DNA from: Methylobacterium sp. J-090
GTDB taxonomy: Bacteria > Pseudomonadota > Alphaproteobacteria > Rhizobiales > Beijerinckiaceae
Assembly: GCF_022829345.1 (NCBI RefSeq)
Contig: NZ_JAKSXV010000075.1
Span: forward strand, 160,813 to 224,812
Reading direction: 5' to 3'
Length of the DNA: 64,000 bases
Shown here: in pieces, positions 19,084-28,510 of the stretch
Layout of the letters: each line of letters opens with the position of its first letter
Numbering within the stretch: position 1 is the stretch's first letter
Position numbers and translations under genes: made by a program
Notes under the pieces: model-generated
Told to the model about the DNA's origin: nothing
The model's input: only the letters and a program-made list of their open reading frames with translations
The model's database searches: none

Positions 19084-20034
19084 TCAGGCGCCCGTCTCCT
19101 GGGCGCCGCGCGCATTACGCCGGATAACCTGTGGAGGTTGCCCGAACGCCCGAAGGAAGGCGCGACGCATCCGGTTGCGGTCCGCGAAACCGGTCTGGTC
19201 GGCGACGGCGTCGATGGGATGCCGGCTGCGCTCCATCAAGACCCGCGCGGCCTCGACCCGAAGGTTCTCGACGGCCTTGGCCGGCGACTGGCCGGTCTCC
19301 GCATGGAAGACGCGGCTGAACTGGCGCGGACTGAGGCGGGCGGCCCCCGCCAGCTCTTCGACCGACAGCGGTCGATGGAGATTCTGTTTGGCGTAGGTCA
19401 AGGCGGACTGGATGCGGTCCGATTTGGCATCGAGGTCGAGCAGGGTCGAGAACTGCGACTGCCCCCCCGCCCGGCGATGGTAGAGCACGAGCTTCTTGGC
19501 AACCGTCTGCGCCATCTCAAGTCCGAGATCGGCCTCGATCAGGGCGAGCGCGAGGTCGATGCCGGCGCTCATGCCCGCCGACGTCCAGATCGGCCCGTCG
19601 TTGATGTAGATGCAGTCGACGTCGGCCGAACACTTCGGGAATTGGCTCTGCAACTCCCGGGCGTGCATCCAGTGCGTCGTGACCCGCCGGCCGTCGAGCA
19701 GTCCAGCCTCACCGAGGACGAAGGCCCCCGTGCAGATCGCGGCGATGCGCCGGGTTTGCGTGGATGCGCGCCGTACCAGGTCGAGGAGGCCGGGCGTCGA
19801 CGGACGCACGAAAGTGCCGCCGCCGACGACGATCGTGTCGAAGGCGGTCTCGCCGAACGCTTCCGTCTCCACGGTCATCCCGGCGGAGGTGCGGACCGGT
19901 CCGCCATGCTCGGAGACGAGGTGGATGTCGTAGGTCGTCTCATCCCCGACGAGATTGGCCATTTCGAAAGCCGGCACGGCCGCCAGCCCCATGAAGGAAT
20001 AGCCCGGATAGAGGACGAAGCCGACGCGCTGCAT
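19084..20034 (-). CDS. GlxA-family (DJ-1/PfpI plus AraC) transcriptional regulator
   Basis: 316 residues. The N-terminal domain (about 1-185) is DJ-1/PfpI-like, with the nucleophile-elbow region IAAICTGAFVLGEAGLLDGR carrying Cys in 'CTGAF'. The C-terminal AraC DNA-binding domain (about 215-310) has both helix-turn-helix units (LSVEELAGAARLSPRQFSRV and IDAVADQTGFADRNRMRRAF). It is divergent from a short secreted protein and an SDR. A near-perfect 10-bp inverted repeat sits just before its start and is the likely operator. Confidence 0.92.
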   Translation of the reverse strand: MQRVGFVLYPGYSFMGLAAVPAFEMANLVGDETTYDIHLVSEHGGPVRTSAGMTVETEAFGETAFDTIVVGGGTFVRPSTPGLLDLVRRASTQTRRIAAICTGAFVLGEAGLLDGRRVTTHWMHARELQSQFPKCSADVDCIYINDGPIWTSAGMSAGIDLALALIEADLGLEMAQTVAKKLVLYHRRAGGQSQFSTLLDLDAKSDRIQSALTYAKQNLHRPLSVEELAGAARLSPRQFSRVFHAETGQSPAKAVENLRVEAARVLMERSRHPIDAVADQTGFADRNRMRRAFLRAFGQPPQVIRRNARGAQETGA

Positions 20035-20056
20035 GCTCGTCTCCTGGTGTCTTAAA

Positions 20057-20083
20057 ACGATGCAAACATGACATTTGCGTCGT
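20057..20083. promoter_or_regulatory. Inverted repeat, candidate GlxA-type operator
   Basis: ACGATGCAAA and TTTGCGTCGT flank a 7-base spacer; 9 of 10 positions pair. It lies 23 bases before the regulator start and 71 before the divergent small gene, where it could control both. Confidence 0.55.
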
Positions 20084-20153
20084 AACGCGTCAACGATAGT
20101 GTCTCCGCATCGAACGCCGACACCCGCCGACGTGAAGGAAGCGGAGAGCGACC

Positions 20154-20393
20154 ATGTTCGATCGAAACAGCAAAACCTTGATGCGTGCCTTGGCCCTCGC
20201 CGCGTCGTGGGCGGGAGGGGGCGTCGCCGGCGAGACGGCTTCGGCACAGGAGGTCATCTTGCTCGAAACCATTGGAGCGGTGCGCATGGCGCCACCCGAG
20301 GAGGTCCGGCGAACGGCGGCCGAGCAGGCGTCCGCCCGTCTGCGCGCACAGGACCGGCCGCGCCGTGAGGAGCAGGAGGCGTCGGCGCGCTGA
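20154..20393 (+). CDS. Short secreted hypothetical protein
   Basis: 79 residues: a likely signal peptide (MRALALAASWAGGGVAG, with cleavage near ASAQ) and a short polar, Arg/Glu-rich mature part with no cysteine. It is divergent from the GlxA-type regulator and 141 bases before the SDR. No family recognised. The signal and position favour a real gene, but its size leaves doubt. Confidence 0.5.
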   Translation: MFDRNSKTLMRALALAASWAGGGVAGETASAQEVILLETIGAVRMAPPEEVRRTAAEQASARLRAQDRPRREEQEASAR

Positions 20394-20534
20394 CAAGCCG
20401 AACCATTGCATCGTGCCGCTCAAGTGACACGGCGCGATGGCCGAAATCGACGCATCTTCGACATTTCGGGTATCGGCGCGCGGGCGTACCGTCCGAATGA
20501 CGACGCCGACAACCAAGCAGCGGAGAAACAAGCC

Positions 20535-21347
20535 ATGACCACTCAGACCAGCCGAGGCCTTGCCGTCGTGACCGGCGCATCCGCCGGAATCGGTGCCGTC
20601 TACGCCGACCGCCTCGCCAAGCGAGGCTATGATCTTCTCCTCGTCGCCCGCAACGAAGAGCGCCTGCACGCGCTGGCCGATCGCTTGGCCAACGAGACGG
20701 GCCGCAGGATCGAGCCGTTCAAGGCCGATCTGGGCCGCAAGGAGGATCTCTCACGGCTGGAGGCTCGTCTGCGCGAGGATGCGAGCATCACCCTGCTGGT
20801 CAACAACGCCGGCATCGGCTCCGTCGCTTCGATCCTGACGGGCGAGGTGGAGGAGATGGACGCCATGATCCAGCTCAACATCACGGCGCTGACACGCCTC
20901 ACCTACGCGGCTGCGCCGTCCTTCGTCGCGCGTGGATCGGGAACCATCATCAACATTTCGTCCGTCGTCGGCATCGCCGCCGAGGCGCTCAACGGCGTCT
21001 ACAGCGCCTCGAAGTCCTACGTCCTCAGCTTCGGTCACTCGCTTCAGAAGGACTTGGCGGACAAGGGCGTGCGCATCCAGACCGTGCTGCCCGGCGCCAC
21101 GGCGACCGAGTTCTGGGACGTCGCCGGCTATGCGGCTCAGAAAACGTCCTCGACCACCATGTCTGCGGCCGATCTGGTCGATGCCGCGCTGATCGGGCTC
21201 GACCAGGGCGAACGTGTCACCATACCGGGACTGCAGGACCTCGGCGACTGGACCCGATGGGAGGAGGGCCGCCGTGCGATCTCCGCCCAGTTCGGCAACG
21301 CCAAGCCGTCGTCGCGCTACGGGCTTGCGACGGCGAACGCGGCCTGA
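20535..21347 (+). CDS. SDR family NAD(P)-dependent oxidoreductase
   Basis: 270 residues, classical short-chain dehydrogenase. Cofactor motif TGASAGIG near residue 12, NNAG near 88, catalytic Ser in INISS and YSASK near 155. The group with 'LLVARNEERLHALADRL' after the glycine motif usually prefers NADP because of the Arg after the second strand. The ATG at 20535 follows a GGAGAAACAAGCC leader. With the tautomerase downstream (15 bases) it forms an operon under the divergent regulator. Substrate unknown. Confidence 0.92.
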   Translation: MTTQTSRGLAVVTGASAGIGAVYADRLAKRGYDLLLVARNEERLHALADRLANETGRRIEPFKADLGRKEDLSRLEARLREDASITLLVNNAGIGSVASILTGEVEEMDAMIQLNITALTRLTYAAAPSFVARGSGTIINISSVVGIAAEALNGVYSASKSYVLSFGHSLQKDLADKGVRIQTVLPGATATEFWDVAGYAAQKTSSTTMSAADLVDAALIGLDQGERVTIPGLQDLGDWTRWEEGRRAISAQFGNAKPSSRYGLATANAA

Positions 21348-21362
21348 ACCCGAGAGACGACC

Positions 21363-21758
21363 ATGCCGTATCTCCAGCTCGACGTGACCGGCAGCCACTC
21401 CGTGGCAAGCAAGAAGCGCCTCGCTGCGCAGATGAGCCTGACCTATGCCGAGATGATGTCCGTCGACATCAGGCGGATCAGCGTCGCTATTCGCGATCTC
21501 GGCGAGGGAGGCGTGTGGCGGATACCGGTAATTGGTGGCGAGCCGGTGCCGGTGTCCGTGATGATGCTGGATATCCGACGAGGCCGCTCAGCCGAGTTGC
21601 GGATGGAAGTCGCCAAGGCGCTGTGCGCGCACTGCATCACGATCCTCGGCCTCCACGAGGATCGGCTCAACGTGGAATTCACGCAGCATGCCGGGAACGA
21701 GATGTATCATCCCGCTCTCGGGGGCTACAGTCCTGACTGGGCGCCGGATGAGCAATGA
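21363..21758 (+). CDS. Tautomerase family protein
   Basis: 131 residues. After Met removal the chain would begin with Pro (MPYLQLDVTG), the catalytic base of 4-oxalocrotonate tautomerases. Two beta-alpha-beta halves are visible: residues 1-60, and from about 62, where VSVMMLDIRRGRSAELRMEV resembles a second repeat. It ends with a Pro/Tyr-rich tail (YHPALGGYSPDW). Longer than single-module 4-OT and closer to fused or MSAD-like members. Co-transcribed with the SDR. Confidence 0.82.
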   Translation: MPYLQLDVTGSHSVASKKRLAAQMSLTYAEMMSVDIRRISVAIRDLGEGGVWRIPVIGGEPVPVSVMMLDIRRGRSAELRMEVAKALCAHCITILGLHEDRLNVEFTQHAGNEMYHPALGGYSPDWAPDEQ

Positions 21759-21792
21759 CGTTGCATCGCAGGTAGCCTTGCGCACGTCTGAA

Positions 21793-21867
21793 GGTCTGCT
21801 TCCACAGTTGGCATTGACCAACCGCTACAGCAACGTTGGGTTGGAAGCGGCGTGTCCGCTTCGGGGC
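21793..21867. repeat. Right flanking repeat of the GlxA/SDR module
   Basis: Carries the same three spaced cores as 18946-19021, in the same orientation. The two copies bracket the regulator/SDR/tautomerase block. Confidence 0.5.
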
Positions 21868-21956
21868 GAAGGGCCAATGACCGCTCACCATCCGGCCCGG
21901 CCGCTCCAAACGGGTCCCGAGCGTCGGCGCTCTTCCACCGGCCCCAATGTCCCCCG

Positions 21957-24260
21957 TCAGCGCGCCCCGCGCTGCAGATCCCCGTCGATGAGGAGCGCGC
22001 TCTTGGTGTCGAGGCGGGTGCGGTAGATCTGGAGGTTCTCCATCACCCGCTGGACGTAGTTGCGGGTCTCGGTGAAGGGGATGCGCTCGACCCAGTCGAT
22101 GGGGTCGATGCCGGCCTTGCGCGGGTCGCCGTAGGCGTCGATCCACTTCTTCACGTTGCCGCCGCCGGCGTTGTAGGAGGCGAAGGCGAGGATGTAGGAG
22201 CCGCGCCAATCGTCCATGAGCTCGCCGAGATGGGCCTGGCCGAGGCGGGCGTTGTAGGCCGGATCGCTGGTGAGGCGGTCCTGGTCGAAGGCGGCGCTCA
22301 CCCGGCGGGCCGTGCGCTGGGCGGTGGCCGGCATCATCTGCATCAGACCGCGCGCGCCGACGCTCGATTGGGCGAGGGGGTCGAACTGGCTCTCCTGCCG
22401 GGCGATGGCGAAGACCATGGCCTTCTCCACCAGCGGCACGGCGGACGAGGCCTCGTAGGCCGGGATGCCGATGGTCGGGTAGGCGTGGGCGTCGAGCGGC
22501 AGGCCGCGCTGCACGGCGATCTTGCCGATGGCGACGAGCGCCCGGGCGTTGCGGACCTCCGCCGCGATGTTGCCGAGGGCATCGAGTTCGGCCGGATCGG
22601 TGAGCTTCGTCGCCGCGTCGATGTAGAGCGGCAGGGCCAGGTCCTTGAGGGCGGCCGCCTCCAGCATGCGCAGGGCCCGGACGGAGAACCGGTCGGCGAA
22701 GGCGGCACGGGCCGGGGCGTCGAGCTCGGGGATCGAGCGGAGCGACAGGCTGGTCCGGCCGAGCTTCGCCCGGGCGAGCTGGCCGTAATAGGCGATGGGC
22801 TGGAGGGCGGCGCGCTCGTAGGCGGCCTTGGACACGTCGGTCCGCCCCTCCGCCTCGGCGGCGCGGCCCTGCCAGTAGGCGGCGCGGGCCTGGGAGATCG
22901 GCGTCTCGGCGATGGCGGCGGCGGCGTCGAAATGACGGCCCGCCGTCGCGGAATCGTCGAGGAAGCGCAGGGCGATCCAGCCGGCGTGGAACTCGGCCTC
23001 GATGCGCTTCTCCACCGTGCGGGCGCTGTGGCGGCCGGCGACGAGGTAGGCGGTGCGGGCGTCGCCGAGATCCACGAGCTTGCGCGCGACGATCCGGCGC
23101 TCGACCCACCACTCGTCGCCGTCGACGAGGACCTCCGGGTTCGTCGGCGCGACGGAGAGCAGGGCAGCGGCCTCGGCGTACTTCTCCGTGCGGCGCAGGT
23201 GCTGCGCCCGCGACAGGATGTAGGACGAATCGCCCCGCAGGGACGGCGGCACGGCGTTGAGGGCGGCGGGCGCCGACGAACTCTTGTCCTCCACGGCGCG
23301 GCGGGCGCGGACCAGGGTGGCGTAGCCGCCGCCCGCGAACGCGGCGGCGCGGCCGGCGGTCTCGTAATCCTCCTTGAGGAGGGCGCGCTCCATACGGAAG
23401 CGATGGTCGATGCGGGTGAGCACGCCCGGGAAGGCGTCCATCACCTTGGTCTCGAGGCTGCGTCCGAAGGTCTCCGAACGCCAGAGATCCCGCACCAGGG
23501 CGGCGGCGTCCGCGTCGAGCCCGTCGGCGCGGAAGGCCAGGGCCAGGGCGAATTTTCCGGGCGCACTCGCGGGCTTCGACGCCGCGAAGTAGGCGCGAAC
23601 GATGGCCGGTCCCTTACGCTCGATGAGCAGGGCCTCTTCCGCCCGGCGGCGCAGGAGCGGGCCGGCCGGCCAGTCGGGATTGGCGCGGGTGAACGCGATG
23701 GTGCGCTCGAAGCCGATCCCGGCGCCGGCCCGGATGGCGACCCATTCCAGAAGCGCGCGGGCGGCCGGGTCCTTGAAGCCCTCGCGCAGGCGGTCACCCT
23801 CCGCGACTTTGCCCTTGCGGTAGGCGTCGATGGCCTGGCGCAGGGCCGGCACGTCGATGTCGGGGGCGATGCGCGCGGCGCGCGCCGGGTCGGGCAGTTC
23901 CGGAACCGGCGCCACGGGCGACACGGCGGCATCGGGCAGGGGAAAGGCGATGCCGGCCTCGGGGTCGGCCGAGGCGTAGGCCTTGGCGGACGCGGGCAGG
24001 GACGCGGCGGGGGCCGGAGCGGCGGGCGTCTCGGCGCTCTTGGCCTCGATCTTCAGGGCGTCGGCCGCCACGGGATCGGGCGATTGGGCGTCGGTCAGGA
24101 CCCGCGACGGGGCGGCGGCGTCGCTCACGGGCAGCGGTTCCGATCCCGCCGCGAACACGCCGGACGCGACGAGCGTCCCGGTCAGGACCGTGCCGGCCAG
24201 GGCCGTTCCAGCCAGGGCGAGGGCCAGGGCGGCGCGATGCGAACACGTCCGGAACACCAT
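21957..24260 (-). CDS. slt: Soluble lytic murein transglycosylase (Slt70-like)
   Basis: 767 residues. A signal peptide (ALALALAGTALAGTVLTG) is followed by an Ala/Pro-rich linker, a long alpha-helical superhelical U-domain (about 130-590) and a C-terminal SLT catalytic domain. The catalytic Glu is in FAIARQESQFDPLAQSS, then GARGLMQMMPATA, and AYNAGGGNVKKWI closes the fold. It cleaves peptidoglycan glycan strands to 1,6-anhydro ends in the periplasm. It is divergent from dapA. Confidence 0.94.
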   Translation of the reverse strand: MVFRTCSHRAALALALAGTALAGTVLTGTLVASGVFAAGSEPLPVSDAAAPSRVLTDAQSPDPVAADALKIEAKSAETPAAPAPAASLPASAKAYASADPEAGIAFPLPDAAVSPVAPVPELPDPARAARIAPDIDVPALRQAIDAYRKGKVAEGDRLREGFKDPAARALLEWVAIRAGAGIGFERTIAFTRANPDWPAGPLLRRRAEEALLIERKGPAIVRAYFAASKPASAPGKFALALAFRADGLDADAAALVRDLWRSETFGRSLETKVMDAFPGVLTRIDHRFRMERALLKEDYETAGRAAAFAGGGYATLVRARRAVEDKSSSAPAALNAVPPSLRGDSSYILSRAQHLRRTEKYAEAAALLSVAPTNPEVLVDGDEWWVERRIVARKLVDLGDARTAYLVAGRHSARTVEKRIEAEFHAGWIALRFLDDSATAGRHFDAAAAIAETPISQARAAYWQGRAAEAEGRTDVSKAAYERAALQPIAYYGQLARAKLGRTSLSLRSIPELDAPARAAFADRFSVRALRMLEAAALKDLALPLYIDAATKLTDPAELDALGNIAAEVRNARALVAIGKIAVQRGLPLDAHAYPTIGIPAYEASSAVPLVEKAMVFAIARQESQFDPLAQSSVGARGLMQMMPATAQRTARRVSAAFDQDRLTSDPAYNARLGQAHLGELMDDWRGSYILAFASYNAGGGNVKKWIDAYGDPRKAGIDPIDWVERIPFTETRNYVQRVMENLQIYRTRLDTKSALLIDGDLQRGAR

Positions 24261-24436
24261 GGTCTCACGAATCCCTGCGAGTGCGGGCGTCGTTCAAGCT
24301 CATCCAAAGGGCGTTAAGAAGGCATTAACCGCGTGAACGCAGCGTTTGCGCCCGTGCGGCCGAGGCCTTATGTCTCGCCGCCTGATGCGGGGCCGCTGCC
24401 GGCGCCGAACGAGACCCCAGGGCTGGGAACGCCAGG

Positions 24437-25336
24437 ATGACCGACACGACGACCGGGCGCCTGAAGGGCGCGATGACCGCCCTGGTGACGCCGTTCCGGG
24501 ACGGCGCCTTCGACGAGGCCGCGTTCCGCACCTTCGTGAACTGGCAGATCGAGCAGGGCATCCACGGCCTCGTGCCCGTCGGCACCACGGGCGAGACCCC
24601 GACGGTGACCCCGGCCGAGCACGACCGCGTGGTCGAGATCTGCATCGCGGAGGCCGCCGGGCGCGTGCCGGTGATCGCGGGCGCCGGCTCGAACTCCACC
24701 GCCGAGGCGGTGGAGCGCGCGCGCCATGCCGAGAAGGCCGGCGCCGACGCCGTGCTGGTGGTGACGCCCTACTACAACAAGCCGTCCCAGGCCGGACTCT
24801 ACGCCCACTTCAAGGCGGTCAACGACGCCATCGGCATCCCGATCATCCTCTACAACATTCCCGGCCGCTCCATCGTCGACATGAGCGTCGAGACGATGGC
24901 GCGCCTGTACGAACTGAAGAACATCGCCGGGGTGAAGGACGCGACGGCCAAGCTCGACCGGGTCAGCCTCCAGCGCCAGGCCATGGGGCCGGACTTCATC
25001 CAGCTCTCGGGCGAGGATGCGACGGCGCTGGGCTTCAACGCCCACGGCGGCTGCGGCTGCATCTCCGTGGTGTCGAACGTCGCCCCGCGTCTCTGCGCCG
25101 ACCTGCAGGAGGCGACGCTGGCCGGCGATTACGCCAGGGCGCTCGCCCTGCAGGACATCCTGCTGCCGCTCCACACCGCGATGTTCATCGAGCCGAACCC
25201 GGCGCCGGCGAAGTACGCCCTGGCCCGCCTCGGGCACATGCGCGAAGACCTGCGCCTGCCGCTCCTGCCGGTGGGCGACGCGAGCAAGGCGGTGATCGAC
25301 GCCGCCCTGCGCCATGCGGGCCTCCTCGACGGCTGA
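24437..25336 (+). CDS. dapA: 4-hydroxy-tetrahydrodipicolinate synthase
   Basis: 299 residues, a (beta/alpha)8 barrel that condenses pyruvate with aspartate semialdehyde in lysine and diaminopimelate synthesis. GTTGETPT holds the conserved Thr residues, the active-site Tyr is in YNIPGRS, and the Schiff-base Lys is in AGVKDAT. Length is normal. smpB follows after 99 bases on the same strand, a frequent alphaproteobacterial order. Confidence 0.97.
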   Translation: MTDTTTGRLKGAMTALVTPFRDGAFDEAAFRTFVNWQIEQGIHGLVPVGTTGETPTVTPAEHDRVVEICIAEAAGRVPVIAGAGSNSTAEAVERARHAEKAGADAVLVVTPYYNKPSQAGLYAHFKAVNDAIGIPIILYNIPGRSIVDMSVETMARLYELKNIAGVKDATAKLDRVSLQRQAMGPDFIQLSGEDATALGFNAHGGCGCISVVSNVAPRLCADLQEATLAGDYARALALQDILLPLHTAMFIEPNPAPAKYALARLGHMREDLRLPLLPVGDASKAVIDAALRHAGLLDG

Positions 25337-25435
25337 TTTCCGTCTGGCGCAATCGGCCCGGACGGACCATATCCCCTATCTCCCAGATACCATGGCCCGG
25401 CCGCATTCCCGCGGCCGGCCTGAATCGACGATGTG

Positions 25436-25909
25436 ATGGCACCCAAACCCGATCCCGACCGCCGCGTCGTCGCCGACAACCGCGCCGCCCGCTACCATTA
25501 CGAGATCACCGACACCATCGAGGCCGGGCTCGCGCTCACGGGCACCGAGGTCAAATCCCTGCGCAAGGGCAAGGCCACCATCGGCGAGGCCTATGCCGGG
25601 CCGTCGGGGTCCGACCTGATGCTGTTCAACGCCTACATCCCGGAATACGTCGAGGGAAACCGCTTCAACCACGAGACCAAGCGCCCGCGCCGGCTCCTGC
25701 TGCACCGCAAGCAGATCAACAAGCTCATCGGCGCCACCCAGCGTGACGGCTTCACCGTGGTGCCCCTGAAGATCTACTTCAACGAGCGCGGCCGGGCGAA
25801 GATCGAGCTCGGGCTCGGGCGCGGCAAGAAGCTTCACGACAAGCGCGAGGCGACGAAGCAGCGCGACTGGGAGCGCGACCGCGCCCGCATTATGCGCGAC
25901 CGCGGCTGA
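25436..25909 (+). CDS. smpB: SsrA-binding protein SmpB
   Basis: 157 residues. Binds tmRNA for ribosome rescue. The OB-fold signatures are intact: [40 protein letters not shown] and the C-terminal basic tail [19 protein letters not shown], which inserts into the mRNA path. I use the ATG at 25436; a GTG one codon earlier is possible. The tmRNA gene is not in this window. Confidence 0.97.
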   Translation: MAPKPDPDRRVVADNRAARYHYEITDTIEAGLALTGTEVKSLRKGKATIGEAYAGPSGSDLMLFNAYIPEYVEGNRFNHETKRPRRLLLHRKQINKLIGATQRDGFTVVPLKIYFNERGRAKIELGLGRGKKLHDKREATKQRDWERDRARIMRDRG

Positions 25910-25981
25910 TCGTTTCGCGATTGGCGCGCGGGTCGGAGCGGAGATAGGCTGGCGGCCCGTGATGCTCCCGGATCGCCGCGC

Positions 25982-26548
25982 ATGAACCCCGATTTCGCGT
26001 CCCTGCCCGCCGACCTGCCCGTGCCGGAGGATGACGGCGCCGCCCGCCACCTTTTCGGAGCGCGGGTGCCCGACGTGTCGCTGGAGGCGACCGACGGCAC
26101 GCGGGTGTCCCTCGGCCGTCTGACGGGCCGGGCGGTGGTCTATGCCTATCCGCGCACGGGCGAGCCCGGCCAGCCCACCCTCGTGCCCGACTGGGATGCG
26201 ATCCCGGGCGCGCGCGGCTGCACGCCCCAGGCCTGCGATTTTCGCGATCACCACGCCGAGCTGATCCGGCGGGGCGTCGCCCATGTCCACGGCCTCTCAA
26301 CGCAGACCAGCGCCTATCAGCGCGAGGTCGCGACCCGCCTGCACCTGCCGTTCACCCTGCTGGCCGACCCGCACGGCGCGCTCGCGCGGGCCATGACCCT
26401 CCCGACCTTCACGGCCGGCGGCCTGACGCTCCTGCGCCGCCTCACCCTCGTCCTCGACGACGGCCGGGTGACGAAGGTGTTCTATCCGGTCTTCCCGCCC
26501 GACCGCAGCGCCGAGCAGGTGCTCGCCTGGCTCGACGCGGGGGCATAG
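25982..26548 (+). CDS. Peroxiredoxin, BCP/PrxQ-like
   Basis: 188 residues, thioredoxin fold. The peroxidatic site is GCTPQACDFRDHH, with two Cys spaced as C-x4-C, the arrangement of atypical two-Cys PrxQ enzymes that reduce peroxides with a disulfide inside one subunit. The usual YPRTGEPG lead-in is present. About 30 residues longer than the minimal PrxQ because of a loop between the lead-in and the active site (VPDWDAIPGAR). Confidence 0.9.
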   Translation: MNPDFASLPADLPVPEDDGAARHLFGARVPDVSLEATDGTRVSLGRLTGRAVVYAYPRTGEPGQPTLVPDWDAIPGARGCTPQACDFRDHHAELIRRGVAHVHGLSTQTSAYQREVATRLHLPFTLLADPHGALARAMTLPTFTAGGLTLLRRLTLVLDDGRVTKVFYPVFPPDRSAEQVLAWLDAGA

Positions 26549-26637
26549 GCCGAACGGAGAGGGCACCCTGGCGTTTCGGCCGATATGTGAAAACAGTCGT
26601 TCTTATAGCGCCTGCGGAGATCCGCTCGGTCTGTGTC

Positions 26638-26679
26638 GAGCGCGGGTCCCCTCTCCTGGAAGGAGAGGGAGCCTGTCGC
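26638..26679. repeat. 42-bp hairpin repeat, copy 2
   Basis: Inverted relative to 3852-3893, with 41 of 42 bases identical by hand count. Again placed between convergent stops (peroxiredoxin and NYN protein). Confidence 0.8.
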
Positions 26680-26717
26680 GCCAAGCCGGTGCAAGATGTG
26701 ATCAACCGAAAACAGTG

Positions 26718-27413
26718 TTACCCCTCCGGGGTTTCCTCGCCCTGCCTGATCCCGTAGCGGGTCTCGAGGGCGGGACTCGGGCGCGCCGAGCGCTCCGGGG
26801 TCTCGCCGCGCGAGCGGGTCCCGGTGTCGCCGGGGCCGGACACGGGTCGGTCGGGCGTGGATCGCACGTTGCGCTCGCCGGGGTCGCGCCCGACGCGGGG
26901 GATGAGGTGGACGAGGTCGAGGAACTCGTCGGCCTGTCGGCGCAGGTCGTCGGCCACCATGGCGGGCTGGGTCTGGATGGTGGAGACCACGGTCACCCGC
27001 ACGCCCTTGCGCTGCATCGCCTCGACGAGGGAGCGGAAGTCGCCGTCGCCGGAGAACAGCACCATGTGGTCGATGCGGGGGGCGAGTTCGAGGGCATCGA
27101 TGGCGAGCTCGATGTCCATGTTGCCCTTGATCTTCCGGCGCCCGGCCGAATCGACGAACTCCTTGGCGGGCTTGGTCACGACCCGGTAGCCGTTATAGTC
27201 GAGCCAGTCGATGAGCGGGCGGATCGACGAGTATTCCTGATCCTCGACCATGGCGGTGTAGTAGAACGCCCGGATGAGGTTGTCGCGCGCCTGGAACTCC
27301 TTCAGCAGCCGGCGGTAATCGATGTCGAAGCCGAGGGCCTTGGTCGCGGCATAGAGGTTGGCCCCATCGATGAAGAGGGCGCTGCGCTGTTGTGCGCTCA
27401 TGAAACGATCCAT
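26718..27413 (-). CDS. NYN domain (LabA-like) putative RNase
   Basis: 231 residues (or 227 from the second Met). NYN domains are PIN-like metal-dependent nucleases. The acidic residues are in FIDGANLYAAT, MDIELAIDAL and LFSGDGDFRSLVEAM, the standard set, and RVTVVSTIQTQPAMVADDLR closes the domain at about residue 165. The C-terminal 60 residues are polar and disordered. It belongs to the uncharacterised LabA/DUF88 group. Confidence 0.9.
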   Translation of the reverse strand: MDRFMSAQQRSALFIDGANLYAATKALGFDIDYRRLLKEFQARDNLIRAFYYTAMVEDQEYSSIRPLIDWLDYNGYRVVTKPAKEFVDSAGRRKIKGNMDIELAIDALELAPRIDHMVLFSGDGDFRSLVEAMQRKGVRVTVVSTIQTQPAMVADDLRRQADEFLDLVHLIPRVGRDPGERNVRSTPDRPVSGPGDTGTRSRGETPERSARPSPALETRYGIRQGEETPEG

Positions 27414-27847
27414 TTCCCGGTATGAATGCAGGCCACACCCGCACCAGACGCCATGCTATCTGTCGAGTTTCGCAAGATAGACTGAGTATTTCAGTTGAAC
27501 CTGACCGAATTTCAAATCATAGAAATCGAAAAAATGCCGATGGCTCGATGGCGCGCGGTCGAATAAACAGAGCCAATAGGTCGTGTTCCAGACCTTTGTC
27601 AAGAGAGGCAAGTATTAGGTGTAAACTCAGAACGTTTCACGGCCTAGTTTTAGATCGGACCCGGAAATAAATCTCAGGCTACGCCGACGGGCCGTCCTCA
27701 TCGGCGCAACTCCGCCGGAGCGATGCCGCCGGAGATGGGCTCAGACCAAATCCGGCTGATCCCGTCGGGAGAGCGGATTGGAGCTCCCCTCGGACGCCGC
27801 GCGGGCGCGTCCGATCCAGCCGCCGCTCCGATCGAGGGGCGGCCGTA
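27414..27847. other. Gap with a lower-GC patch
   Basis: Roughly 27450-27670 is clearly lower in GC than its surroundings. It has a short CTATCT/AGATAG inverted repeat near 27452-27475. An 82-codon frame there looks random. No RNA gene recognised. It lies between the NYN gene start and the pyrE stop, so it probably contains the NYN promoter. Confidence 0.4.
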
Positions 27848-28438
27848 TCACGGCTTCAGGGCGACCCGGCTGCCGGGTTTGACCGCCGGGAGCGCGGCGA
27901 GTTCGGGCGGCAGGGCGTCGGCCGGGTAGGCCGGGATGTCGAGGGTGACGAGGGTGACGAGCGGCAGGCCGATCTCGCCGCGCCCGCCCGAGCGGTCGAT
28001 GAGGCAGGCCGCGCCCACGATCTCGCCGGGCTCGCCCGAGAGGGAAGCGAGGCATTCGCGGGCCGAGAGCCCGGTCGTAACGATGTCCTCGACGATGACG
28101 GCGCGCGTCCCCGCCGGGATGCTGAAGCCGCGGCGCAGGGTGAAGGGGCCGCCGGGGTCGCGCTCCACGAAGATGGCGCGGGCGCCGAGGTGCCGCGCGG
28201 TCTCGTAGCCCGGCACGATGCCGCCGATGGCCGGCGAGACCACGATGTCGATGGGCCCGAACCGCTCGGTGATCGTGGCCGCGAGCGCCCTGCACAGGCG
28301 CTCCGTGCGCACGGGGTCCGAGAAGATCGCCATCTTCTGGAGGAACACCCCGGAATGCAGGCCGGAACTGAGGACGAAATGCCCCTCGAGGAGGGCGTTC
28401 GCGTCGCGGAATTCGGCGAGCACCTGCTCAGGGGTCAT
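27848..28438 (-). CDS. pyrE: Orotate phosphoribosyltransferase
   Basis: 196 residues. Joins orotate to PRPP to make OMP in pyrimidine synthesis. The PRPP-binding signature [12 protein letters not shown] is clear, with [16 protein letters not shown] at the N-terminus and [19 protein letters not shown] in the middle. Start ATG at 28438. It lies 72 bases after rel on the same strand and may be co-transcribed with it. Confidence 0.96.
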   Translation of the reverse strand: MTPEQVLAEFRDANALLEGHFVLSSGLHSGVFLQKMAIFSDPVRTERLCRALAATITERFGPIDIVVSPAIGGIVPGYETARHLGARAIFVERDPGGPFTLRRGFSIPAGTRAVIVEDIVTTGLSARECLASLSGEPGEIVGAACLIDRSGGRGEIGLPLVTLVTLDIPAYPADALPPELAALPAVKPGSRVALKP

Positions 28439-28510
28439 GGTCGGCTCCGAGGATTGGCTGGAATTCGGCCGTGTGTAGGCAACGGCGGGGGGCGGGCGCA
28501 AGCGGAGGCG

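Noticed and set aside
21852..24317. 821-codon plus-strand open frame
   Set aside because: Antisense shadow of the lytic transglycosylase gene.
27422..27670. 82-codon frame in the low-GC patch
   Set aside because: Composition is random, with no ribosome-binding site or family features.
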